Assembly: GCA_945878865.1 (NCBI GenBank)
Contig: CAMCUD010000009.1
Location: 62,001 to 126,000, forward strand
Origin: Bifidobacterium breve
GTDB taxonomy: Bacteria > Actinomycetota > Thermoleophilia > Solirubrobacterales > Solirubrobacteraceae
Direction of reading: 5' to 3'
DNA: 64,000 nucleotides
Of the stretch, positions 32,437 through 40,908 are shown in pieces. The notes beneath the pieces were generated by a model. The model worked only from the letters and a program-made list of their open reading frames with translations. It was not told the origin of the DNA and made no database searches. A program made the position numbers and the translations under genes. Within the stretch, counting starts at the first letter, position 1. Each line of letters opens with the position of its first letter.

Positions 32437-34196
32437 CGCGCGCCCTCGCGCCCTTCGCCTGCGTCCTCGCACTCGCCGTCGGCGGGTGCGGGGGCGGCGA
32501 TGAAGGTCTCGACGGAGCCCAGCGCTCCGACCGCGCGAAGGGTGAGCCCGCGATCGGCGCCGTGGAGGCGCCGGCGATCCAGAAGAGCCTGCTCGGCGAC
32601 GGCGCCACCGCATCGGCGGGCGACGCGCAGAGCTACACCCCGAAGGGCGAGATCCTCGCCGACAGCGGCTTCCGCCCCGAGCGCGACGGCTTCTCCTTCG
32701 AGAACTACGGCAACGACGTCGAGCCGGAGAACCTCACGACCGCGTCGCTGCAGGCGCTGTTCGGCGATGACGTGTGCATCGGCGGCAACGGCGACGACTG
32801 CCGCTTGACCCCGGCCGCCAAGCGGTGGATGCAGACCGAGAACGACCGGATGGACGGCGGCCACTGCATGGGCTTCTCCGTCGCGGCGATCCGCATGTTC
32901 ACCGACAAGCTCGCAGAGACCGACTTCGGCGCGGACACGCCCGCCGGTCTCGAGATCCAGGGCAACACCGACCTGCAGTCCTCGATCGCCGAGCACTGGG
33001 TCTACCAGGACCTGCCGCGCATCCGGGCCAAGACCGTCGACGGCACCCCGACAGAGGTCCTGCAGAAACTCGCCGACGCGCTGAACAGCGGCAAGGAGGA
33101 CTACACCATCGGCATCTTCATGGCCGATGGCACCGGCGGCCACGCGATCACGCCCTACGCGATCGAGGACCGCGGCGACGACCGCTACGCCGTCCTGGTC
33201 TACGACAACAACTTCCCCGGGATCACCCGCGCGCTCGTCGTCGACACCGCGAACGACACGTGGCGCTACGTCGGCGGCACCAACCCGAAGGACACCGACG
33301 AGATCTACGAGGGCGACGCCGAGACGCAGTCGATGGTCCTGCTGCCGACGAGCCCAGGAGAGACGCTGCAGCCGTGCCCGTTCTGCCAGGGCGACGACGG
33401 TGAAGCGGGCGAGGGCTTCGGCGCGGCGGTCGGCTCGAAGAAGTCGTACTCGCAGATCACGCTCAACGGCGATCTCGAGAACCACCCGCACCTCGTGCTC
33501 ACCGACGACAAGGACCGCGTGACGGGCATCGTCGACGGCGAGTTCGTCAACGAGATCCCCGGCGTCGAGGTGCAGCAGAGCTTCAGCGTGCGCAACTGGG
33601 AGGCCGGGCCCGAGCCGTCCTATCTCGTTCCCGCCGGCCAGGACATCGGCATCACGATCGACGGGTCGAACCTCAAGAAGAAGGCGAAGGTCACGCTCGA
33701 CCTCATCAGCGGCGGCCTCGTCGTCTCCGTCGAGGAGATCAAGATCGCCCCCGGCCAGCAGGATGACGTCGCGCTGTCGGGCGACGGTCACGGCCTGTAC
33801 TACGCGACCGACGGCACGGGCGAGGAGTCTCCGGAGTTCTACGCGGGCGTTGACGACGGTGACGCGTCCTACACGTTCACCGCGGCGGCGCTCGGCATCA
33901 AGCGCGGCGCGACGGTCGGGCTGCTGGTCGACCAGGAGTCCGGCACCGTGCTGCTCGACGCCGACGGCGCCGACACAGCCGACGGGAGCAAGGCGTGGTT
34001 CGCGCTGCTCGTCGGCAAGGAGACGCCGAACGCCACGCGGATGTGGGGCACCGACGAGCTGCGCTTGAGCAGCACGCGCAAAGAGGGCGCGTACTTCAAC
34101 TACCGCGACACGCCGAAGGCCGGAAGGCCATTGGAGCTTGAGGTCGGGCCCGAGGACGGGCCGTTCCGCACGGTCGAGGCGCCGTACCAGGAGTAG
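32418..34196 (+). CDS. Large lipoprotein with a papain-like Cys/His/Asp-Asn core
   Basis: The 592-residue product opens with a signal peptide and lipobox (VGGC, Cys24), so it should be anchored outside the membrane. The central region has GGHCMGFSVAAIRMF (Cys150), GTGGHAITPYAIED (His242) and LVYDNNFPG (Asp263/Asn264), the order and spacing of a papain/C39-like cysteine peptidase or transglutaminase-type fold. Two Cys pairs (CIGGNGDDC and CPFC) may form disulfides. The C-terminal 250 residues are beta-rich and acidic without a family I recognise. The start is GTG 32418 inside the 3' end of the DUF4333 gene (19-bp overlap), which places the two lipoproteins in one unit. Peptidase activity is an inference. 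Confidence 0.65.
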   Translation: MGAQAVARALAPFACVLALAVGGCGGGDEGLDGAQRSDRAKGEPAIGAVEAPAIQKSLLGDGATASAGDAQSYTPKGEILADSGFRPERDGFSFENYGNDVEPENLTTASLQALFGDDVCIGGNGDDCRLTPAAKRWMQTENDRMDGGHCMGFSVAAIRMFTDKLAETDFGADTPAGLEIQGNTDLQSSIAEHWVYQDLPRIRAKTVDGTPTEVLQKLADALNSGKEDYTIGIFMADGTGGHAITPYAIEDRGDDRYAVLVYDNNFPGITRALVVDTANDTWRYVGGTNPKDTDEIYEGDAETQSMVLLPTSPGETLQPCPFCQGDDGEAGEGFGAAVGSKKSYSQITLNGDLENHPHLVLTDDKDRVTGIVDGEFVNEIPGVEVQQSFSVRNWEAGPEPSYLVPAGQDIGITIDGSNLKKKAKVTLDLISGGLVVSVEEIKIAPGQQDDVALSGDGHGLYYATDGTGEESPEFYAGVDDGDASYTFTAAALGIKRGATVGLLVDQESGTVLLDADGADTADGSKAWFALLVGKETPNATRMWGTDELRLSSTRKEGAYFNYRDTPKAGRPLELEVGPEDGPFRTVEAPYQE

Positions 34197-34228
34197 CGTC
34201 CGCCGCCCGGCGGTGGTACACCGTGGGC

Positions 34229-35419
34229 ATGCAATCGCACGAGATCGCGGCCAGCGGATCGCTCGCCGGGCGGGCGCTCGGCTCGTTCGGCACCGCGATT
34301 CGCGACACCCACCTCGCGATCTCGGGGCGGGTGTTCCGCTCGCTCGGCCCGTCGGCCGTCCCCGTCCAGCGCACCCACGACGCCATCTCGGCGCTTGCCT
34401 ACGGCGGCGTTGCGCTCGGGCTGCGCCAGGCTCCGCGCGCGGCGGGGAACGCTGCCGCGCTGCGCGCCCGCGCCGACGCCCCGTCGCTGGCCGACACGGT
34501 CGGCGGCGCGTTCGCGCTCAGCGCGCTCAACGCCGCGGCGGGCGACCGGCTGGAGGTCGAGCACGACCCGCTCGCGGTACCGATGCAGCTGCGCGCCGGC
34601 GGTCATCCGGTCGACGCCGAGCCCGCGGCGCTCGCGCACGCGTACCCCGACGCGACCTCGCGGCTGGTCGTCTTCCTCCACGGGCTGGGCGGCAACGAGG
34701 ACGTCTGGCGGCTCGACCCGTTCGCCCGCGACGTCCCCGGCCGGCTCGTCTACGGCGACGTGCTGGCCGCCGAGATCGGGGTCACGCCCGTCTACGTCCG
34801 GTACAACACCGGCCGCCGGATCTCCGACAACGGCCGGGACCTCGCGTCGCTGCTCGACCACCTCGTCGCGGGGTGGCCCGTGGCTCTGGAGGAGATCGTC
34901 ATCGTCGGCCACTCGATGGGCGGGCTCGTGGCGCGGTCGGCGCTGCACGTCGCCGGGCGCGGCGCGCATCCCTGGCTCGAGCTCGTGCGCACCGTGGTCT
35001 GCCTCGGCTCCCCGCACGGGGGCGCGCCGCTCGAGCGCGGGGCGAACCTCCTCGGGCGGGTGCTGCAGGCCGTTCCCGAGACACGGCCGTGGGGGGAGAT
35101 GGTCGACGCGCGCAGCGCCGGCATCAAGGATCTGCGGCGCGGCACCGTGACCGACGACGAGGATCTGCCGCATGTCCCGCCGGGTGTCGTGGTGCACACG
35201 GTCAGCGCGTGCGTGACGGCCGATCGCGATCACCTCGTCGGCCGGGTCGTCGGCGACATCCTGGTCCAGGAGACCAGCGCTCGGGGGTCGAACGCCACGC
35301 ATCCCCTGTGCGAGCACGAGCATCTCGACTCGGCCAACCACTGGACGCTGCTGTCGCACCCGGACGTCGCGGCGGCCCTGATCCGCTGGATCGGGAACGA
35401 GAACGTTCCTGAACGTTGA
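34229..35419 (+). CDS. Alpha/beta hydrolase, PGAP1/lipase-like
   Basis: The 396-residue cytosolic protein has a helical N-terminal 130 residues, then VVFLHGLGGNEDVWR (oxyanion region), VGHSMGGLVARSALH (nucleophile Ser) and LGSPHGGAPLERGANLL, the last being the signature of PGAP1-like and triacylglycerol lipases. The catalytic His is probably in SANHWTLLSHPDV. It is likely an esterase or lipase acting on membrane-derived or storage lipid; the substrate is not known. ATG 34229 and GTG 34223 are both possible starts; a TACACC box lies just upstream. It follows the large lipoprotein gene by 32 nt. Confidence 0.78.
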   Translation: MQSHEIAASGSLAGRALGSFGTAIRDTHLAISGRVFRSLGPSAVPVQRTHDAISALAYGGVALGLRQAPRAAGNAAALRARADAPSLADTVGGAFALSALNAAAGDRLEVEHDPLAVPMQLRAGGHPVDAEPAALAHAYPDATSRLVVFLHGLGGNEDVWRLDPFARDVPGRLVYGDVLAAEIGVTPVYVRYNTGRRISDNGRDLASLLDHLVAGWPVALEEIVIVGHSMGGLVARSALHVAGRGAHPWLELVRTVVCLGSPHGGAPLERGANLLGRVLQAVPETRPWGEMVDARSAGIKDLRRGTVTDDEDLPHVPPGVVVHTVSACVTADRDHLVGRVVGDILVQETSARGSNATHPLCEHEHLDSANHWTLLSHPDVAAALIRWIGNENVPER

Positions 35420-35427
35420 GGAACGGC

Positions 35428-35433
35428 TACTCT
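35428..35433 (+). promoter_or_regulatory. Putative -10 box (TACTCT) upstream of the secreted CocE-type hydrolase
   Basis: TACTCT ends 10 nt before ATG 35444, again without a Shine-Dalgarno. Confidence 0.4.
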
Positions 35434-35443
35434 TCCGGGCCCG

Positions 35444-37183
35444 ATGCTCCGGAAGATGGCCCTTGTCCTCCTCGGTCTCGCGTTGGCGCCCGCCGCCGCC
35501 TCGGCCGCCCCGATGCCGTTCGGGCACGCCTGTGAGGTCAAGGGCGCGCACCGCCTGTGCGCGACCAAGGGGTTGAGCGATCGGGTCGCGTCGTGGGACG
35601 GGACACCGATTGACGTGGACGTCCGCCTGCCGCCCAAGGGCGAAGGCCCGTGGCCGACCGTCGTGTGGCTCCACGGCTTCGGTGACGGCAAGGAGGTCGT
35701 CGCCGGGCCGGCGAGCGCGTACGCCAAGGCCGGGTACGCGGCGGTGTCCCTGTCGGCCCGCGGCTTCAAGCGCTCCTGCGGTGACCTGTCGTCGCGCACG
35801 CCGGACTGCGCGCGTGCGTGGCTGCACGTCGCCGACCAGCGCTACGAGGTCCGTGACATCCAGCACCTGCTCGGCCTGCTCGTCGACCAAGGCATCACGC
35901 AGCCGACGAAGATCGGCGCGACCGGGTCGTCGTACGCGGGCATCCAGGCGCTGCAACTGGCGTTCCTCAAGGACCGCATCCGTCTGCCCGACGGGACCTT
36001 CGCGCCGTGGCGGAGCCCGAACGGGACGCCGATGCGGATGGCGGCGGCGGTTCCCCAGATCGCCTGGTCGGACGCGGTCGCGGCGGTGTTCCCCGGCGGG
36101 ACGTTCACGGGCGCTGCGCAAGCGACGCCCGGCTACAGGCTCGCGTCGTTCTTCGACCTCATCGCCAACGGCGCGCAGTTCGTCAACCTCGTCGCGCCGC
36201 CCGGCGCCGACCCGTCCGTGGATCTCCAGCGCTGGCTCACGCTCGACCCCAAGGAGCTGGCCACGCCGTCCGGCCGCGCGGCGCTCGGCGAGCTGTACCG
36301 CTACCGCTCCGGATTGGCGATCCCGGGCACGCCGGTGCCGCTGCTGATGGTCCAGGGGTGGACCGACAACGCCATCCCGGTCGCGCACGCGCTCGCGGTC
36401 TACGACACGCTGCGCCGGCGCGATCCGCGCGCGCCGATCTGGCTGACGCTCGCGGACTTCGGCCACTGGCGCGCGTCGAACAAGCGGCGCACGGTCGACG
36501 CGATCGGCGTGCGCAACCTCGCCTTCTTCGATCACTGGCTGAAGGGGAAGGGCACGCTGCCGTCACCCGGCGAGGTGACGGTGTACCGGGAGAACTGCGC
36601 GAACAAGAAGAGCGACGGACCCGCGATCAGCGCGCCCTCGTACGCTGCGCTGACGCGCTCGACGGTCTCCGTGCGGGCGCCCGGCGCCGCGGGGACGGTG
36701 CGGTCGGACGGAGGCCTCGCGGCGGTGGGGCGCGCGGTCGATCCGGTGACCGCGCAGGAGCACTGCGTCGCGATCCCGGTCCGCGCCGAGCCGGGCACCG
36801 CGACCGTCGATGTGCGGGTCGCGCGGCCGTTCACCTACCTCGGGCGGGGTGAGGTCGCCGCGCGGATCGTGGGGACCGGCGGTCCGCGGGGGCAGATCGC
36901 CGCGCGGCTGTGGCTTGTGAAGGGCCGCAAGCAGCAGCTGATCGACCGGGCGGTGACCGCGGTCGCGCTTCCGCGGAAGCGCACGATCCGTTTCCGGCTG
37001 AACGGCGACGCCATCGCGCTCAAGCGCGGCGCGCGTCTTCGCCTCCAGCTGCTCGGCCGCGACGAACCGACCTACGAGGCGTCGGCCGACCGCTTCTCGA
37101 TCGTCATCTCCGACGTGCGCCTGACGCTGCCGGTCCGCGAGCGCGGTGCCGCGGGCGCGCTGGTCGTCACACCGCGCGGGTGA
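35444..37183 (+). CDS. Secreted CocE/NonD-type (S15-like) hydrolase
   Basis: The 579-residue product has a signal peptide (LVLLGLALAPAAASA), then a hydrolase domain with PTVVWLHGFGDGKEV, the nucleophile elbow GATGSSYAGIQAL and VQGWTDNAIPVAHAL (acid) with DFGHWRAS (His). This is the CocE/X-Pro dipeptidyl-peptidase (S15) arrangement. A C-terminal beta-sandwich (about 440-579, with ARLWLVKGRKQQLID) is the jelly-roll characteristic of that family. It should cleave an ester, amide or acyl-prolyl bond outside the cell. A related but divergent protein is encoded at 56120-57715. The 3' end overlaps the convergent SDR gene by 17 bp. Confidence 0.85.
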   Translation: MLRKMALVLLGLALAPAAASAAPMPFGHACEVKGAHRLCATKGLSDRVASWDGTPIDVDVRLPPKGEGPWPTVVWLHGFGDGKEVVAGPASAYAKAGYAAVSLSARGFKRSCGDLSSRTPDCARAWLHVADQRYEVRDIQHLLGLLVDQGITQPTKIGATGSSYAGIQALQLAFLKDRIRLPDGTFAPWRSPNGTPMRMAAAVPQIAWSDAVAAVFPGGTFTGAAQATPGYRLASFFDLIANGAQFVNLVAPPGADPSVDLQRWLTLDPKELATPSGRAALGELYRYRSGLAIPGTPVPLLMVQGWTDNAIPVAHALAVYDTLRRRDPRAPIWLTLADFGHWRASNKRRTVDAIGVRNLAFFDHWLKGKGTLPSPGEVTVYRENCANKKSDGPAISAPSYAALTRSTVSVRAPGAAGTVRSDGGLAAVGRAVDPVTAQEHCVAIPVRAEPGTATVDVRVARPFTYLGRGEVAARIVGTGGPRGQIAARLWLVKGRKQQLIDRAVTAVALPRKRTIRFRLNGDAIALKRGARLRLQLLGRDEPTYEASADRFSIVISDVRLTLPVRERGAAGALVVTPRG

Positions 37184-37919
37184 GCCCGCCGTCGACGACG
37201 AGCGCCTGGCCCGTGACGTATCCGGCGCGAGCGCTGAGGAGGAACGCCGCGGCGGCGGCCATCTCCTCGGGCTCGCCCAGTCGCTTGGCCGGCACCTCGC
37301 TGGCGGCGACCTGCTCGGCCGCCTCGCGTGAGCCGTACAGGTTGAACAGGCGGGGCGTGGCGATCCGCCCGGGCAGCAGGCTGTTCAGCGTGATGCCCTG
37401 GTCGGCGACCTGCCGCGCCACCGTCTTGAACGCGGCCATCGTCGCGGCGCGGTGCGTGTTGGAGAGCATGAGGTTCGGGATCGGCTCGCGCGGCCCGGTC
37501 GAGACGATGTTCAGGATGCGCCCGAATCCCTGGGCGCGCATCGCCGGAATCGCGGCCTGCACGAGCGCCATCGGCCCGAGCACGAGCTCGTGGTATGCGG
37601 CCTCCCACTGGTCCTTGGTGAAGGCGAGGGCGTCGGGGTTGCCGGGCGGGCCGCCGGTGTTCGTCACGAGCAGCGTGACGGGGGCGCTCAGCGCGTCGGC
37701 GACCGCCTCGAGGAGCGCGGGCGCGCCGTCGGCATCGGCGGTGTCGTGCACGAAGCCCGCGACGCCCAGCTCGGCCGCGGTCGCGTCCGCGCGCTCCCGC
37801 GAACGCGACGTGATCGCCACGCGCGCGCCCTCCGCGATGAGCTCTGCCGCGATCGCCTTGCCGATGCCCTGGGTGGCGCCGCAGACCAGGGCGGCGCGGC
37901 CGGTGATGCCGAGGTCCAT
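37167..37919 (-). CDS. SDR-family protein lacking the catalytic Tyr/Lys pair
   Basis: The 250-residue protein has a good Rossmann cofactor motif (CGATQGIG, residues 13-20) and the SDR C-terminal VTGQALVVDGG, so it resembles FabG-like reductases. However the active-site Tyr-x3-Lys is replaced: the segment 13 residues after Ser140 reads SNTHRAATM, with Ser153 and Arg157 where Tyr and Lys would be. The usual NNAG is NTGGPP. A subgroup of bacterial SDRs with this signature exists and its activity is uncertain, so I call it an atypical SDR rather than a reductase. It may bind NAD(P) for a structural or regulatory role. It is divergent from tRNA-Val. Confidence 0.75.
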   Translation of the reverse strand: MDLGITGRAALVCGATQGIGKAIAAELIAEGARVAITSRSRERADATAAELGVAGFVHDTADADGAPALLEAVADALSAPVTLLVTNTGGPPGNPDALAFTKDQWEAAYHELVLGPMALVQAAIPAMRAQGFGRILNIVSTGPREPIPNLMLSNTHRAATMAAFKTVARQVADQGITLNSLLPGRIATPRLFNLYGSREAAEQVAASEVPAKRLGEPEEMAAAAAFLLSARAGYVTGQALVVDGGLTRAV

Positions 37920-37968
37920 GGGGGAGACCCTAATGTGACGGCCGGGCCGCGCCCTGCGCGCGGCGCAC

Positions 37969-38042
37969 GGGCGGTTAGCTCAGCTGGTCAGAGCGCGCGC
38001 CTTACAAGCGCGAGGTCCCCGGTTCGATCCCGGGACCGCCCA
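37969..38042 (+). tRNA. tRNA-Val (UAC)
   Basis: The 74-nt cloverleaf has acceptor GGGCGGT with ACCGCCC, D-arm GCTC/GAGC, anticodon loop CTTACAA (UAC at 38003-38005), T-arm CCCGG-TTCGATC-CCGGG and discriminator A. CCA is not encoded. It is followed directly by the first family B repeat. Confidence 0.95.
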
Positions 38043-38061
38043 TCCGATCCGCGGTCGTGGC

Positions 38062-38111
38062 GAGCGATCGCCTGACGTTCTGCTCGTATGTGGGGCCGTT
38101 CGTCAGTCGCC
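38062..38111. repeat. Imperfect-palindrome repeat family B, copy 1
   Basis: GCGATCGCCTGACGTTCTGC runs into CGTATGTGGGGCCG and ends TTCGTCAGTCGCC; CCTGACG can pair with CGTCAG. The right end covers the last codons and stop of the small membrane protein gene. Copies 2 (38430-38480) and 3 (53626-53672, opposite strand) share the same order of blocks. Confidence 0.65.
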
Positions 38112-38369
38112 GCGCGCCTCGACCTTCGGCGCAAAGCGGTCCCGCGCTCGGGCGAGCTTCTCATCGTCGTACATCCTCCTCGCCCACCACGACGAGGGCT
38201 CGGCGAGACGCAGCGCCGTGATCCACCACACGAATCCGCTCAGGAGCAGGCCGACGGCGAAAAGGACGTAACGGCCCTTGAGCAGCGTCACGCCGCCGGG
38301 CACGACGACGGCCAGGATCATGGCGATGGAGACGAGGAGCTCGACGGGTGCCATTCGCGCGATCATCAC
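38103..38369 (-). CDS. Small membrane protein, function unknown
   Basis: The 88-residue protein (83 if ATG 38354 is used) has two transmembrane helices, ELLVSIAMILAVVVPGGVTLL and YVLFAVGLLLSGFVWWITAL, and a charged C-terminal tail (ARRMYDDEKLARARDRFAPKVEARGD, quoted by its core DDEKLARARDRF). I do not recognise a family. The gene is bracketed by family B repeats: copy 1 overlaps its stop codon and copy 2 lies just upstream. No partner gene is evident. Confidence 0.55.
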   Translation of the reverse strand: MMIARMAPVELLVSIAMILAVVVPGGVTLLKGRYVLFAVGLLLSGFVWWITALRLAEPSSWWARRMYDDEKLARARDRFAPKVEARGD

Positions 38370-38429
38370 CCATCGCTCGGAGCTTCACGCACGTTGCGTC
38401 TCAAGCCGTAGACGCGAGCCACCGCCGCG

Positions 38430-38480
38430 GAGTGATCGCCTTACGTTGTGCACGCATACGGGGTGGTTCGTCAGTCACGA
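38430..38480. repeat. Imperfect-palindrome repeat family B, copy 2
   Basis: GTGATCGCCTTACGTTGTGC, then ACGCATACGGGGTGG and TTCGTCAGTCACG, aligns along its length with copy 1. It overlaps the stop codon of the tyrosine phosphatase gene. Confidence 0.65.
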
Positions 38481-39281
38481 CGCGACGAGCGCCGCCCGCA
38501 CCCGCGCCTGCGCGGCTGCGTCGATCCCCAGCCCGTCGCGGAAGTAGTCCGCGATCGACCCGAACTCCCGCCGCACCGTCGCCATCGCGAGCTCCAGGTA
38601 CTCCGGCTCCACGCGGAACACCGGCATGATGAGGTCCGGGTCGCCGCCTCGCTCGGAGAACGCGTCGAACAGTGGTGCGAGCGCCGGCAGCAGGTCGCGG
38701 TTCGACGTCACGTAGTCGGCCATGACGTCGTCCTCGGACACGCCGGCGAGCAGCAACGCCGAGGCGACCGCCCAGCCCGTCCGGTCCTTCCCGGCGGTGC
38801 AGTGCACGAGCGCCGGGTGGGCGCCGTCGGCGAGGTGCTCGAAGAACACGCGGTAGCCGTCGCGCGCGCTCGGCAGCAGGACGAGGTCCCTGTAGGCCTC
38901 GCGCAGCGCCTGCTCGGCCCGACCCGAGCCGAAGAGGTCCGGCGCCGTCGTGGGGTCGGCGAACACGCTCTGCAGCCGCGCGGGCGCCGCGGCGCGGTGG
39001 TCGCCGAGGATGTCGAGCTCGACAAGCGCGGCACCGTCAGGCACCCGGTCCGGAGCCATCGCCCGCTCGGCGTCCGTCCGCAGGTCGAACACGGTGCGCA
39101 CGCCGAGCGCCGCAAACGCCACGGCGTCCTCGTCGGTCATACGCGCCAGGCCCGCCGAGCGGTACAGCACGCCGGTGCGCACCGTGCCGTCGCCGGCGGT
39201 CGCGTAGCCGCCGACGTCGCGGAGGTTCGGCAGCGACGGGATGTCGATCCGCTCGCCGGGGCTCGGTGCGCTCGTCGTCAT
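38475..39281 (-). CDS. Tyrosine-protein phosphatase (PTP-like, YopH/LMW-unrelated; Y_phosphatase3 type)
   Basis: The 268-residue cytosolic protein has NLRDVGGY near the N-terminus and the P-loop VHCTAGKDRTG with Cys161 and Arg167, the C-x5-R signature of the bacterial MptpB/IphP-like dual-specificity and phosphoinositide phosphatases. The general acid may lie in the preceding helix region. It should remove phosphate from proteins or lipids. ATG 39281 is preferred because a TATGGT box lies at 39290-39295 on the minus strand; the open frame upstream encodes Ala/Gly-rich sequence. It follows the carotenoid oxygenase gene by 20 nt on the same strand. Confidence 0.87.
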   Translation of the reverse strand: MTTSAPSPGERIDIPSLPNLRDVGGYATAGDGTVRTGVLYRSAGLARMTDEDAVAFAALGVRTVFDLRTDAERAMAPDRVPDGAALVELDILGDHRAAAPARLQSVFADPTTAPDLFGSGRAEQALREAYRDLVLLPSARDGYRVFFEHLADGAHPALVHCTAGKDRTGWAVASALLLAGVSEDDVMADYVTSNRDLLPALAPLFDAFSERGGDPDLIMPVFRVEPEYLELAMATVRREFGSIADYFRDGLGIDAAAQARVRAALVAS

Positions 39282-39301
39282 CGCGGCGCACCATACCCAC
39301 G

Positions 39302-40747
39302 TCAGTCCGTGCTGAAGAAGCTCCCGTGGAAGCTCAGCGGCACGGCCTGCGGCGCCCACGCCCGTCCGATCTCCTCGAACGTCCGCCCGTCGAGCACCAG
39401 CAGATACGACCGGTCGCTCGTGGTGTCCAGGACGACGGAGAGCACCACGCCGTCGCCCTCCTCCCGCGCATCTGGCGCCGAGGCGAACACGGGCTCGCCG
39501 GGGATCTGCCCGGCCGCCTGCCAGCGCGCCGCCTCGCCGCGTTCGAGGTCGATCCGCAGCAGCGACGGGTCGGCGCCGGGGCCGTCGGGCAGGAAGCCCG
39601 TCGCGAATGTGTAGCGGTAAGGCCGGCCCGCCGCCTGCGCGTCGTCGATGCGCGGCAGCTCGAAGGACTCGCCGCCGTAGAGGGTCTCGTCGGCGACGAC
39701 CTTGCCGCCGGGGGCCAGACGCAGCCGGCGCACCCGATTCTGCGGGCGGATCCGCGTGTCATCGTCGAGGTGGTCGAGGTAGAGCTCGTCGATGATCGTG
39801 GGGTCGTCGAACACGACCATGTCGACGACCGTCTCGTCGCCGTCCTCGAACGTGTTGACGTGGTGGAAGCAGAACGCCGCGTCGGTCTCCCATACGCCGC
39901 GGTGCTCACCCGTCGCCCGGTCGAACAGGTGCAGGCGGCTGCCCAGCTCCGGCTTCCAGCGGTAGTTCTGGATGAACGGCGCGCGCGCCCGCGCGAGGTC
40001 GAGCGGGTTGACGACGAGCGCGTTCTCGTGCAGCACGACGTGACGGTCCGTCAGCCCGAAGCTGTGCATGTACGACGGCTCGCGGACACCGAGCTTGGCG
40101 AGGCGTCGGTTGCTGTCAGCGCGGGTGGCGTGGACCTCGTACTGCGACCGCGGGCCGAACCGCGTCATGTAGTGCACGAGCTCGCCCGTCGCCGCGTCGG
40201 GAAGCGGATGGGCCGTCGTGTGGGCGACCTTGCCCGGGCTGGGCGGCAGCGCGTGGCTGACGCCGAGCGTCTCGAGGGTCTCGGGGTCGAACGCGATCGG
40301 CATCGGGAGCTCGGTGAGGGCGAGGAACTCGTCGCCCAGTCGCGCGATGTTGACGTTCGCGTTGTCGCTCAGCGCCGGCTTGAACAGCTGCATGAACCGC
40401 TGGAAGCGGCTGCGGCACGGGTCCACGGCAAAGCCTGCGAGCGTCACGCGGTCTTCCGCCGCACGCGAGCGGCGATCGGCGGTGTCGAGCATCCGGGCGG
40501 TGTACGTCACGCCACCGTCGCCGACCGTGAACGCATGCAGCATCGCCAGGCCGTCGAAGAGGTGCGGGACGCGGCCGGCGCCGACATCGAAGCGCGTGAC
40601 GCTGTTGCGCAGCAGCGTGCCGGTCAGCCACGGCGGCATCGCGCCCTCGACCTGGCACGCGGTGCGCGGCGTGTCGGCGGTGCGGACGTCGTAGATGGAG
40701 CGCAGCCGACCCTCGCGGGCCAGGCTGTCGGTGGTGGTCGGCGGCAC
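39302..40747 (-). CDS. Carotenoid oxygenase (RPE65/CCD family)
   Basis: The 481-residue protein shows the four iron-binding His motifs of the family: TTAHP (about His180), YMHSFGLT (His228), FHHVNTFED (His295/296) and LSFHGSFF (His474). Family members use O2 and a non-haem iron to cleave a double bond in carotenoids, apocarotenoids or stilbene-like compounds. ED in HVNTFED and the spacing fit active enzymes. GTG 40747 with GCGAGG upstream was taken as start; the frame is open further upstream without support. The neighbouring CrtC-like and DUF2236 genes (53-56 kb) hint at isoprenoid chemistry in this region. Confidence 0.88.
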   Translation of the reverse strand: MPPTTTDSLAREGRLRSIYDVRTADTPRTACQVEGAMPPWLTGTLLRNSVTRFDVGAGRVPHLFDGLAMLHAFTVGDGGVTYTARMLDTADRRSRAAEDRVTLAGFAVDPCRSRFQRFMQLFKPALSDNANVNIARLGDEFLALTELPMPIAFDPETLETLGVSHALPPSPGKVAHTTAHPLPDAATGELVHYMTRFGPRSQYEVHATRADSNRRLAKLGVREPSYMHSFGLTDRHVVLHENALVVNPLDLARARAPFIQNYRWKPELGSRLHLFDRATGEHRGVWETDAAFCFHHVNTFEDGDETVVDMVVFDDPTIIDELYLDHLDDDTRIRPQNRVRRLRLAPGGKVVADETLYGGESFELPRIDDAQAAGRPYRYTFATGFLPDGPGADPSLLRIDLERGEAARWQAAGQIPGEPVFASAPDAREEGDGVVLSVVLDTTSDRSYLLVLDGRTFEEIGRAWAPQAVPLSFHGSFFSTD

Positions 40748-40908
40748 AGCGGGACCTCGCTTTCCCAACGGACGAGCGAACGTTCTGACCGTACCGTCGC
40801 GGGCGCCACGGCGCGCCACTGCCGGGTCGCGCGGTCCCACGGACCGCAATCCGGGGTTATTCCGGTGGCCGGAACACCCTCCCGGCCGTATGGTGGCAGA
40901 AGATAGAC

